DNA from: Nitrospirota bacterium
Lineage (GTDB): Bacteria; Nitrospirota; Thermodesulfovibrionia; Thermodesulfovibrionales; JdFR-85
Assembly (NCBI GenBank): GCA_003232715.1
Contig: QIJG01000036.1
Coordinates: 1-7,557, forward strand
DNA: 7,557 nt
Direction: 5' to 3'
In this document: piece by piece, positions 1-6,094 of the stretch
Layout: the number at the start of each line of letters is the position of its first letter
Numbering within the stretch: the first letter of the stretch is position 1
Position numbers and translations under genes: made by a program
The notes under the pieces: model-generated
Database searches by the model: none
Seen by the model: only the letters and a program-made list of their open reading frames with translations
What the model was told of the DNA's origin: nothing

Positions 1-824
1 CATAATAAATTTGCGGGTATTTTATCGTCAGGGGAACACTTGCCTGAGGCGGGATGTTTTTTACAATGAAACGCGGCATACCGTCAGGCGTGACCTCGTT
101 TACGGGACTCATAACCAGACCGAAACCATGTGTGTATATAAGGTGGATGTTTATCCAGGTACGTGCCTGGCTGGGGATTTGTGATACAGGCAGTTCCCTG
201 ACCGCCAGCGCTACCTCTGAATATTTTTTGAAGTGGTAGCGGTCCACATTAACGCTTTTAAAATCATAATACAAACGGATTTCCTGTAATTGCTTATAGG
301 TTTGAATTAACGGACGACTGTCCCAGAGACGGATGTTCTCAATAGTATTGCTGTTTTTTTTGATATCACTATATTTAATGTCTTGCAGCACCTGAAACTT
401 CTTTTCTACAACATTGTTTAAGCCATAGGCAAACCTGGTAAACTCGATATTGTTTTTAATGTATGGAGTTTCCTTAACAAGCTCATTTGGCTTTACGATG
501 TACTCTTCGACAATATTTGGATAAATCCATACAAATCCAATCAACACGGCAAAATAGAGACCGATGGCGTAATAAATCCATCTCCATTTTTTGATAAGGG
601 GTTCAAAGAAGAACATAATTGTAACAGTGAGAGTCAGAGCTATCAGGATCCAGTAGGTTGCAATTTGAGCGTGAACATCGGCATAGCCGGCGCCATAGGC
701 AGCCCCGCGAGTAGAGTATAAGAGGCTGTATAGTTTCAGGCGGTATGACCAGGCGATGCCCAGAAAAAATAATGCACCCAGAATCGAGAGGTGATATCTG
801 GCCTTTGGATGGATACGCAAAAAA
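1..824 (-). CDS. UPF0182 family membrane protein, middle part, downstream of a frameshift; runs off the left edge
   Basis: This is the continuation of the gene that starts at 1367, read in the next frame. That frame is open from a TAG at 842-844 to base 1. Its translation begins at about LRIHPKARYHLSIL and contains three more hydrophobic helices, including YHLSILGALFFLGIAWSY, WILIALTLTVTIMFFF and IGLYFAVLIGFVWIY. A soluble region follows with UPF0182 hallmarks: KPNELVKETPYI, FTRFAYGLNNV, and near the edge YTHGFGLVMSPVNEVTPDG. About 274 codons are present. Family members are usually around 900 residues, so roughly the last half lies outside the window. UPF0182 proteins have seven N-terminal membrane segments and a large extracytoplasmic domain; their function is unknown. 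No start codon with a ribosome binding site is seen for this part, so I read it as the same gene as the upstream part, not a separate one. Confidence 0.85.
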
Positions 825-1367
825 GTAGGAGAGTCCCACCCCTATAAATATGAGAACGATTGCGTACGAATACCAGGTCTGTATAAAGTTATACAGCGGC
901 AACTTAAAAACATAAAATCCCGTATCTTTTGAAAAGATGGGATCGGCTATCCCAAAACTGGATGCATGAATGAATTTCAGGAACATCTCCCAGGAACCGA
1001 CCGCGCTATAGCCCATAATAAGTGCAAGGAACAGGATTATTATTCCCCATGCATATTTTATATATATATCGTTTAAAGGGAATCCTAATGATTGTATGGA
1101 TTGATTGAGGTTAACTAATCCCGTTGATCTGGTGCTGTAGCCAAACTTTCTGGCGATAGCAATGTTTACCCATGCAAACACGGCGAATATTGCAAAGAAA
1201 ATGAGAAAAACCAGCACCTTGGTATACAGTATCGTGATGAAGACACTACCATAGTCCATCTCCTGGAACCAGAGCCAATCTCCGTAATATCTCACAAAGA
1301 GCCCTGATAATATTAAGCCTACTAAGAGTGCTAAGCCCCCGATAATAAATGCTGTTTTAGTCTTCAT
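603..1367 (-). CDS. UPF0182 family membrane protein, N-terminal part, truncated by a frameshift
   Basis: This is the N-terminus of a UPF0182 integral membrane protein of unknown function. The ATG at 1367 has GGAGG 8 nt upstream and is preferred over an in-frame TTG at 1382, which lies upstream of that GGAGG. Family features are clear: a first helix (about residues 6-26), then GDWLWFQEMDYGSVF (about 29-43), a second helix (48-70), a third near 106-124 and a fourth near 168-183. Residues 1 to about 182 look genuine. After YF at codons 181-182 the frame reads FAYPSKGQ and a Cys- and Ser-rich tail unlike the family, and it stops at 603. The expected family continuation is in the next frame from the T6 run at 819-824. 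The tail at 603-818 is therefore probably not real protein. Either a natural indel or a sequencing or assembly error could cause this. Confidence 0.85.
   Translation of the reverse strand: MKTKTAFIIGGLALLVGLILSGLFVRYYGDWLWFQEMDYGSVFITILYTKVLVFLIFFAIFAVFAWVNIAIARKFGYSTRSTGLVNLNQSIQSLGFPLNDIYIKYAWGIIILFLALIMGYSAVGSWEMFLKFIHASSFGIADPIFSKDTGFYVFKLPLYNFIQTWYSYAIVLIFIGVGLSYFFAYPSKGQISPLDSGCIIFSGHRLVIPPETIQPLILYSRGCLWRRLCRCSRSNCNLLDPDSSDSHCYNYVLL
819..824 (-). other. Frameshift site in the UPF0182 gene (T6 run)
   Basis: On the coding strand the sequence is TAC, then six T, then GCG. Upstream of it the family-like frame reads LSYFFAYPS. Downstream, the family-like sequence is in the frame reading TTG CGT ATC. 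Removing one T gives LSYFLRIHPKARYHLSIL without a break, so the simplest reading is one extra T in this run. Six T is short for efficient transcriptional slippage, so an indel mutation or base-calling error is likelier than programmed frameshifting. Confidence 0.75.
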
Positions 1368-1375
1368 GACAACAT

Positions 1376-1380
1376 CCTCC
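1376..1380 (-). promoter_or_regulatory. Ribosome binding site of the UPF0182 gene
   Basis: GGAGG lies 8 nt before the ATG at 1367. It decides the start, because the alternative TTG at 1382 is 5' of this site. Confidence 0.75.
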
Positions 1381-1514
1381 AAAACAGATCACATGAATTA
1401 CAGATAAACCACCGACGTTGATGGCTTCCCTCTATATTTCCTGCACAGATAACAGGAAATTGCCAGGAAATTGCTTTGTTAGGCACAGCAAGATAATAGC
1501 ATAAGGTGTACGCA

Positions 1515-1572
1515 TTAGCAAGAGGGCATGAAATGAAAATGCCAAAAATGGAGACGCATCCCACATTCCTCC
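1515..1572 (-). promoter_or_regulatory. Strong Shine-Dalgarno with a 14-codon ORF in the UPF0182 leader
   Basis: TAAGGAGG is followed 8 nt after GGAGG by an ATG at 1559, which opens a 14-codon frame (MRLHFWHFHFMPSC) ending in TAA at 1515-1517. The spacing equals that of the UPF0182 gene. The same ribosome binding site could instead serve the GTG at 1564, whose 66-codon frame runs into the UPF0182 ATG with a 4-nt overlap. A leader peptide is possible, but so is the relic of a lost gene. Only the Shine-Dalgarno match itself is firm. Confidence 0.25.
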
Positions 1573-1702
1573 TTAATATACGTCAGGATATTCCTTTTTT
1601 TGTCATTCCTGTATAACCCTGAAACATAAACAGACTCATTATAGCTTTATAGCTGAACAGGGCACTTTCAGATTGCCGGATTTTGCGGAGTATCGTCCTT
1701 GC

Positions 1703-2230
1703 TTAATATTGAATTCCCGGACCCCATCTACCTGACCATCCATTTAAATCCAGGGACAGGTTGGTTATACCCTCAAGACTGCTCACCTCCATAAAACCGA
1801 GACTCCTCCAGAATGACAGTGCAGTATGATTGTCTGCTTCAACCCTGGCGAATACCTTTTCCACAACAGCATGTCTTTGCAGATTCTGCGCAAGAAATTT
1901 AAACGCCATGGTTCCATAACCATGGCGTTTAAATATGCTTTCAAATATCATGAGTGTTATTTCAGCTGACTTGCCAAGTCTCATGTTGTACAAAGCGATA
2001 AACCCGACAGACCTTGAGTCAATCTCTATACAAAAAGAACAGGTAAATCTCCTTTTTACCCACCACCATAGAAAAAACCATGATAAACATGCAGGCTTGC
2101 TCAATCTTTCCGTCTTTAAGATAACCTTATTTCGTAACCACTTATTTATGGAAGAATCATCAAATATACTTAAAGGTCTCAACCTTAATTTGTTTGCCTT
2201 CATGTATCTCGGCATCTTAACCCAAAGCAT
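1703..2230 (-). CDS. GNAT family N-acetyltransferase (RimJ/RimL-like)
   Basis: This is a 175-residue single-domain acetyltransferase that would transfer acetyl from acetyl-CoA to an amine; the substrate cannot be told from sequence. The opening (LRLRPLSIFDDSSINKWL, about 15-32) is typical of RimJ/RimL-like members. It is followed by the central strand SVGFIALYNM (74-83) and motif A, AEITLMI then FKRHGYGTMAFKFLAQNL, whose RHGYGT (102-107) is the R/Q-x-x-G-x-G/A pyrophosphate loop. The C-terminal motif is N134 with HTALSFWRSLGF. Length is normal for the family. The first ATG (2230) follows directly after an in-frame TAA, with only a weak GGCGGG-like site upstream. ATG codons at residues 6 and 10 are alternatives, and residue 10 would fit family starts well. 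The Cys/Trp-rich stretch at 44-67 is unusual. The gene stands alone between two spacers. Confidence 0.85.
   Translation of the reverse strand: MLWVKMPRYMKANKLRLRPLSIFDDSSINKWLRNKVILKTERLSKPACLSWFFLWWWVKRRFTCSFCIEIDSRSVGFIALYNMRLGKSAEITLMIFESIFKRHGYGTMAFKFLAQNLQRHAVVEKVFARVEADNHTALSFWRSLGFMEVSSLEGITNLSLDLNGWSGRWGPGIQY
1897..1934. repeat. Perfect 17-bp inverted repeat inside the GNAT motif A
   Basis: The arms are 1897-1913 (ATTTAAACGCCATGGTT) and 1918-1934, exact reverse complements separated by the 4-nt loop CCAT. The hairpin encodes FKRHGYGTMAFK, the acetyl-CoA-binding loop, so it lies fully within coding sequence. There is no T tract, so it is not a typical terminator. Confidence 0.9.
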
Positions 2231-2264
2231 TTATCCCGCCTGCTATATTTGCATATTTATCTGT

Positions 2265-2315
2265 GGAACCAGTTTCGGCAAATCCTCTTTGCGACATAAT
2301 GCCGTTCCTGGTTTC
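2265..2315. repeat. Imperfect inverted repeat in the aspS-GNAT spacer
   Basis: Arms at 2265-2280 and 2300-2315 pair at 12 of 16 positions (GGAACCAG...CGGCA against TGCCG...CTGGTTTC) around a 19-nt loop. It lies 3' of aspS and 5' of the GNAT gene. No T run follows on the minus strand, so terminator function is doubtful. Otherwise the 135-bp spacer (2231-2365) shows nothing I recognise. Confidence 0.4.
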
Positions 2316-2365
2316 AATGTTGTGGCCGATCCCTTCATAGGTCTATCTGTTGCGTCCGAATGCTT

Positions 2366-4147
2366 TTACTCCACGACTGCATCCAGCTTGATATGAAGGT
2401 CTTTTAATTGCCTCTCATCCACTGGTGAGGGGGCCCCGCTGAGCAGGCAAACGGCCTTCTGTGTCTTGGGAAAGGCTATAACGTCCCTGATAGAGCTTGC
2501 ACCAACCATGAGCATTACAAGCCTGTCAAGCCCCAGGGCAATACCACCGTGAGGAGGAGCGCCAAAGCGGAGGGCATCAAGGAGAAAACCGAATTTCATC
2601 CTTGCCTCTTCCCCGGATATCCCGAGGATATCAAACATCCTGCTCTGGACCTCCGGGTTGTGAATACGTATACTGCCACCACCGATCTCATTACCGTTAA
2701 GCACTATATCATAGGCATTTGCCCTGAGAGAAGCCAGCCCATTGCGGTCATTTAAATCCTCTCCGAGCATCCTCTCCATATCAGCATCCGCGGGTGACGT
2801 AAAGGGATGGTGCATTGCCTGAAACCTGCCGTCTTCATCATTCCACTCAAGCAGTGGGTAGTCGACAACCCAGAGGAACCTGAATCCATTGGAGATGAGG
2901 CCCTGCCTCCTTGCTATCTCAAGCCTCAGCCTGCCGAGGACATCAAGCACCACTTTTTCCCTGTCTGCCACAAAGAGCATTATATCGCCTTCCTCTGCCT
3001 CAAGCCTCAGGGCCATCTCCTTCAGGACTCTTTCAGGGAAAAACTTTGCTATAGGTGACTCAAACCCGCCTTTAATCTTTATCCATGCCAGCCCCTTTGC
3101 TCCATAGGAGCAGACCTCTTCCGTCAGCAGGTCCATCTCCTTTCTTGAAAACCCGGCCATACCCTTGCCACAGACAGCCTTTACCCTGCCGCCTGAGTCA
3201 AGGGCGGATAGAAAGACCTTAAAGCTGCCCTCCCGGGCAAGGTCACCCATCTCCCTGAGTTCCAGGCCAAATCTGAGGTCGGGCTTGTCAGAGCCGAAAC
3301 GCTCCATTGCATCTTTATAAGAGAGACGCTGTATGGGGGTCTCTATCTCAACCCCAAGGGTCTCCTTAAAGAGATGGGACAACATCCCTTCAATCGCCGA
3401 GATCACATCATCGGGCTCAACAAATGACATCTCCATATCAACCTGCGTAAATTCGGGCTGACGGTCTGCCCTCAGGTCTTCATCCCTGAAACACTTTACG
3501 ACCTGAAAATATCTTTCAAGCCCGGACATCATCAGTATCTGCTTGAAGAGTTGAGGGGACTGCGGCAGGGCGTAGAATTGGCCCGGATTGAGACGGCTCG
3601 GCACCAGATAGTCCCTTGCACCCTCAGGGGTCGACTTTGTAAGCATTGGGGTCTCTATCTCAATAAAACCCCCTCTGTCAAGATAGTCGCGCATGAGCTT
3701 TGTAACCCTGTGCCTGAATACAAGATTCCCCTGCATCTCCTGTCTCCTGAGATCAAGGTAGCGGTACCTGAACCTCAGGGACTCGGATACCTCTGCTGCC
3801 TCTTCCAGCACAAAAGGAAGTGTCTCGGACCTGCTCAATATATTCAACTCCTCAGCATAGAGCTCAACTGCACCGGTCGGGATATCAGGGTTCTCCGTAC
3901 CCTCAGGTCTTCTGCTCACCTTACCCCTCACCTTTATAACAAACTCTGAGCGGAGCAGATGGGCTGACTCATGGGCCTCTGAAGAGACATCCGGACTGAA
4001 TACCACCTGCACAAGGCCACTCCTGTCTCTCAGGTCAACAAATATCAGCCCCCCATGGTCACGTCTCCTGAAGACCCAGCCCGAAAGGGTAAGCTCCTTA
4101 CCGATATCAGCCTCTCCAACCTCTCCGCAGTTCCTGTCTCTATACAT
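2366..4147 (-). CDS. aspS: Aspartyl-tRNA synthetase, bacterial type, probably non-discriminating
   Basis: This class II synthetase charges tRNA with aspartate in the cytoplasm. The ATG at 4147 gives 593 residues (E. coli enzyme: 590). It follows AGGAGGTG closely, so the longer frame from a GTG at 4240 is an artefact that reads through spacer repeats. Order: anticodon-binding OB fold (about 15-105, with GWVFRRRDHGGLIFVDLRDR), motif 1 (RGGFIEIETPML, about 158-169), QSPQ (196-199), motif 2 (CFRDEDLRADRQPEFTQVD, 219-237), the bacterial GAD insertion (about 266-400) and motif 3 (GGIALGLDRLVML, 534-546). All catalytic motifs are intact. His31 in RRDHGG matches the residue that makes Pseudomonas aeruginosa AspRS non-discriminating, where E. 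coli has Leu. By inference the enzyme also makes Asp-tRNA(Asn) for GatCAB. The gene follows rluB after a 94-bp spacer. Confidence 0.97.
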   Translation of the reverse strand: MYRDRNCGEVGEADIGKELTLSGWVFRRRDHGGLIFVDLRDRSGLVQVVFSPDVSSEAHESAHLLRSEFVIKVRGKVSRRPEGTENPDIPTGAVELYAEELNILSRSETLPFVLEEAAEVSESLRFRYRYLDLRRQEMQGNLVFRHRVTKLMRDYLDRGGFIEIETPMLTKSTPEGARDYLVPSRLNPGQFYALPQSPQLFKQILMMSGLERYFQVVKCFRDEDLRADRQPEFTQVDMEMSFVEPDDVISAIEGMLSHLFKETLGVEIETPIQRLSYKDAMERFGSDKPDLRFGLELREMGDLAREGSFKVFLSALDSGGRVKAVCGKGMAGFSRKEMDLLTEEVCSYGAKGLAWIKIKGGFESPIAKFFPERVLKEMALRLEAEEGDIMLFVADREKVVLDVLGRLRLEIARRQGLISNGFRFLWVVDYPLLEWNDEDGRFQAMHHPFTSPADADMERMLGEDLNDRNGLASLRANAYDIVLNGNEIGGGSIRIHNPEVQSRMFDILGISGEEARMKFGFLLDALRFGAPPHGGIALGLDRLVMLMVGASSIRDVIAFPKTQKAVCLLSGAPSPVDERQLKDLHIKLDAVVE

Positions 4148-4149
4148 AA

Positions 4150-4157
4150 CACCTCCT
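4150..4157 (-). promoter_or_regulatory. Ribosome binding site of aspS
   Basis: AGGAGGTG on the minus strand is an 8-base match to the anti-Shine-Dalgarno, with GGAGG 4 nt before the ATG at 4147. It fixes the aspS start and argues against the 31-residue N-terminal extension. Confidence 0.8.
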
Positions 4158-4165
4158 GAATCTTC

Positions 4166-4218
4166 ATGGAGAGCTGGAGCATTGGAATAATGAAAAATCC
4201 AATTCTCCAGCTCTCCAT
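4166..4218. repeat. 21-bp inverted repeat (hairpin) in the aspS leader
   Basis: Arms at 4166-4186 and 4198-4218 are reverse complements over 21 bp with one mismatch, around an 11-nt A-rich loop. In the aspS transcript the hairpin ends 8 nt before the AGGAGGTG site. It could be a leader structure or a mobile palindromic repeat. There is no T tract right after the stem, so an intrinsic terminator is unlikely. Confidence 0.85.
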
Positions 4219-4236
4219 AACTCCAACTCTCCAGTT
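4205..4236. repeat. Four tandem 8-bp units, CTCCANNN
   Basis: CTCCA recurs exactly every 8 bp at 4205, 4213, 4221 and 4229 (units CTCCAGCT, CTCCATAA, CTCCAACT, CTCCAGTT). The first two units form part of the right arm of the inverted repeat at 4166-4218. The array lies just after the rluB stop. Confidence 0.85.
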
Positions 4237-4241
4237 TCACT

Positions 4242-4967
4242 TTACATTTTAAGGCTTTTCTTCAGTTTCTTCACCTCAACCTCATCCAGATATCTCCACT
4301 GTCCTGTCCTTAGTTCCCCAAGATCAAGACAATCAATTCTAATCCTCTTGAGTTTCAGTACAGTATGCCCAACCCGCTCAAACATCCTCCTTATCTGCCT
4401 ATTCCTGCCTTCATAAATCGTGATTTCAAGCCATGAATTCTTCTCTGCCTTAGGAACCCGGACCTTCTTTATTTTTGCAGGGGCGGTCTTGCCATCATCA
4501 AGCATTATGCCTTTGCGCAGTTTACCGATATCTTTCTCCTCTATCACCCCTTTTATTTTTACAAGATACGTCTTGGGTATCTTGTGGGAAGGATGGATTA
4601 TCCTGTAAGCAAGATCTCCGTCATTTGTCAGCAACAACAACCCCTCTGAATTGAAATCAAGCCTTCCAACAGGGTATATCCTGAACTTCAGCCTTCCGAG
4701 AAGTTGCTGTACCGTTGGTCTGCCTTCGGGGTCCTCAAGGGTTGTAAGGAGACCGGAAGGTTTGTTAAGTATAATATAGACCTTCGGCTCAGACCCTCGC
4801 AAAAGCCTGCCGTCAACCCTGATGTGATCCCTTGCAGAGTCCGCCTTCATCCCGGGAACGGCTGTTTTTCCGTTTACAACTACCCTGCCCTCGAGAATGA
4901 GTTCTTCCGCCTTGCGCCTTGAGGCAACACCCATTTTTGCGAGTATCTTTTGAATTCGTTCTTCCAT
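4242..4967 (-). CDS. rluB: 23S rRNA pseudouridine synthase, RluB/RsuA family
   Basis: The protein isomerises a uridine of rRNA to pseudouridine; RluB members modify 23S rRNA (U2605 in E. coli numbering). From the ATG at 4967 it has 241 residues, close to the B. subtilis homologue. An S4 RNA-binding domain comes first (RIQKILAKMGVASRRKAEELI to VVVNGK, about 4-34). Then come the catalytic domain with YIILNKPSGLLTT (about 64-76), the catalytic Asp104 in GRLDFNSEGLLLLTNDG, KTYLVKIKG, and the ending motif EGRNRQIRRMFERVGHTVLKLKRIRI. The frame extends 28 codons upstream to 5051, but that part is not family-like, so 4967 is chosen on homology. No good Shine-Dalgarno precedes either start; the nearest GGAG is about 17 nt from 4967. 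RsuA (16S) is the alternative, but the sequence reads more like RluB. Confidence 0.92.
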   Translation of the reverse strand: MEERIQKILAKMGVASRRKAEELILEGRVVVNGKTAVPGMKADSARDHIRVDGRLLRGSEPKVYIILNKPSGLLTTLEDPEGRPTVQQLLGRLKFRIYPVGRLDFNSEGLLLLTNDGDLAYRIIHPSHKIPKTYLVKIKGVIEEKDIGKLRKGIMLDDGKTAPAKIKKVRVPKAEKNSWLEITIYEGRNRQIRRMFERVGHTVLKLKRIRIDCLDLGELRTGQWRYLDEVEVKKLKKSLKM

Positions 4968-5083
4968 TACGTTAAATTTGTCTGCTCCTGATTTGAGTGA
5001 TGAATTGTGCATTTTCAAACAAACACGGACATATATACTAACCTTAACCATACAAGGATGTAAAATAACACGGGGCCGTCACA

Positions 5084-5216
5084 GCAATTCACGGTAAAAG
5101 TCAGTACAAGGTTGCTTCGTAGCTGACAATCCGCGCAATGACATTATGAAAACTTTTTCCGTCATTGAGAGTGAAACGAAACAATCTCAAGGCCTTACAA
5201 GTTTGTCGTGAATTGC
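5084..5216. repeat. Imperfect palindromic extragenic element between PAP2 and rluB
   Basis: The outer ends are perfect inverted 10-mers, GCAATTCACG (5084-5093) and CGTGAATTGC (5207-5216). The inner arms are CAATGAC (5136-5142) and GTCATTG (5161-5167). Between them, GTTGCTTCG on one side faces CGAAACAATC on the other, so most of the element reads as one long imperfect palindrome centred near 5151. The GTCATTG...CGAA-CAATC pattern resembles dispersed extragenic palindromes common in several bacterial phyla. No ORF inside is convincing. It nearly fills the spacer (5052-5224 counted from the longer rluB frame) and may be a MITE-like repeat or a transcript-end hairpin. Confidence 0.7.
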
Positions 5217-5224
5217 CGGGAATG

Positions 5225-6094
5225 TCACATGATTTTATGCGCGGACCTGATAAACCATCTCCCGACTATCATAGTTACTACATACAATACAACACCCCCC
5301 AGTACATCCACAACATAGTGATACCGACAATAGACGGTAGCAAATAAAAGAAGGACCGTTATCGGAAGATAGATATAAAAAAGCCTCTTTTCGTAACGGA
5401 ATGCAAGGGATAGAACAACCAGGGTTACTGCTGTGTGCCCACTTGGAAAGGCGTCCCTCTTTATGCCTTCAATACTATTGAGTATACTGTATATTTTCTC
5501 AGAAAGCGGGGTGCCCTTAAGGGGAATTGACTGGAGGTGGTTCATTGTATACCTCGGGCCGAGGGCGGGAAACAGAATATATCCGACATAGGACAGATAG
5601 AAGCAGAGCAAAATAAGGGTCAGACTTTCATCAAACCCGGTCTCTTTCTTCTTTATCTTGAGGGCTATCCCGAGAATAAGCGGAAGAAAATAATAACTTG
5701 TATAGGATAGCTGCAGTATCTCTGTAAGATAGGGATTCACTATCCTTTCAAGCCAGACCGTAGGGTAGACTCCCAACAACCAGTAGTCTGCCCGTATGAG
5801 CATGAAATCAATATCTCCGGGGTTTACGCCCGGAACAAGCTCCGTCATACTGTTAAATACAAGAAATACGGCAATCACAGGAAAAACAATGTCATGAAAA
5901 AACTTTAAAACCCCCCGTTCAGGAGAATACCTGATAAGGATCAATTGAAGGGACAGCAACGAGATATAAGTAACAAGCAGTTTGCCGGCAGAGGCAATAG
6001 AGCCATAATAAATCACGGTTAACAAGGCAAATAACGAGACAAAGATTACAGTAACAGCGTCTGCAGGCCTTACCCTGCCGGAATTCAGGCCCAT
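5225..6094 (-). CDS. PAP2 superfamily membrane protein (Aur1-like PAP2_3 type)
   Basis: This is a 289-residue polytopic membrane protein related to lipid phosphatases and inositol-phosphoryl transferases. Hydrophobic helices occur near 13-30, 35-54, 67-82, 126-146, 158-176, 220-231, 238-254 and 265-278. Phosphatase motifs are FPSGH (216-220) and CRYHYVVD (256-263), giving Arg257, His259 and Asp263 as likely active-site residues. FPALGPRYTM (175-184) precedes them. The compact R-x-H-x3-D spacing and the GPRY segment fit the Aur1-like branch better than classical PgpB. A plausible role is dephosphorylation of a lipid phosphate or undecaprenyl-PP, or headgroup transfer, at the membrane. That is inference; the substrate is unknown. 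The ATG overlaps the TAA of the upstream NYN gene by one base (TAATG) with no clear Shine-Dalgarno, so translation is probably coupled. Confidence 0.85.
   Translation of the reverse strand: MGLNSGRVRPADAVTVIFVSLFALLTVIYYGSIASAGKLLVTYISLLSLQLILIRYSPERGVLKFFHDIVFPVIAVFLVFNSMTELVPGVNPGDIDFMLIRADYWLLGVYPTVWLERIVNPYLTEILQLSYTSYYFLPLILGIALKIKKKETGFDESLTLILLCFYLSYVGYILFPALGPRYTMNHLQSIPLKGTPLSEKIYSILNSIEGIKRDAFPSGHTAVTLVVLSLAFRYEKRLFYIYLPITVLLLFATVYCRYHYVVDVLGGVVLYVVTMIVGRWFIRSAHKIM

Larger units (their letters stand above)
1368..1702. other. 335-bp spacer between GNAT and UPF0182 genes
   Basis: No conserved gene is recognisable here. Seen on the minus strand: a perfect TATAAT at 1638-1643 without a convincing -35 box, a strong Shine-Dalgarno (TAAGGAGG) at 1568-1575 followed by a short ORF, and the UPF0182 ribosome binding site at 1376-1380. 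A GTG-started frame (1564-1364, 66 codons) ends in an ATGA overlap with the UPF0182 start, but its translation resembles no family I know. No Rho-independent terminator with a T tract is seen after the GNAT stop. Confidence 0.5.

Noticed and set aside
1364..1564. 66-codon GTG frame ending in an ATGA overlap with UPF0182
   Set aside because: The translation is Cys- and Trp-rich and unlike any family I know; kept only as a possible alternative for the strong Shine-Dalgarno.
1638..1643. Sigma-70 promoter for UPF0182
   Set aside because: TATAAT is perfect, but no -35-like hexamer lies 16-18 nt upstream, so it is noted only in the spacer entry.
2265..2315. Rho-independent terminator for aspS
   Set aside because: The stem pairs at only 12 of 16 positions with a 19-nt loop, and no T run follows on the minus strand.
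1935..2396. Plus-strand frame of 153 codons opposite the GNAT gene
   Set aside because: It is antisense to a clear GNAT gene, shows no recognisable domain and overlaps the end of aspS.
3551..3949. Plus-strand frame of 132 codons
   Set aside because: It is a shadow of the conserved aspS coding strand with no domain of its own.
4148..4240. 31-residue N-terminal extension of AspS from a GTG at 4240
   Set aside because: It reads through the octamer repeats and hairpin, and is followed by AGGAGGTG and an ATG where AspRS homology begins.
4968..5051. 28-residue N-terminal extension of RluB
   Set aside because: It does not resemble the family and lacks a Shine-Dalgarno; the S4 domain begins right after the ATG at 4967.
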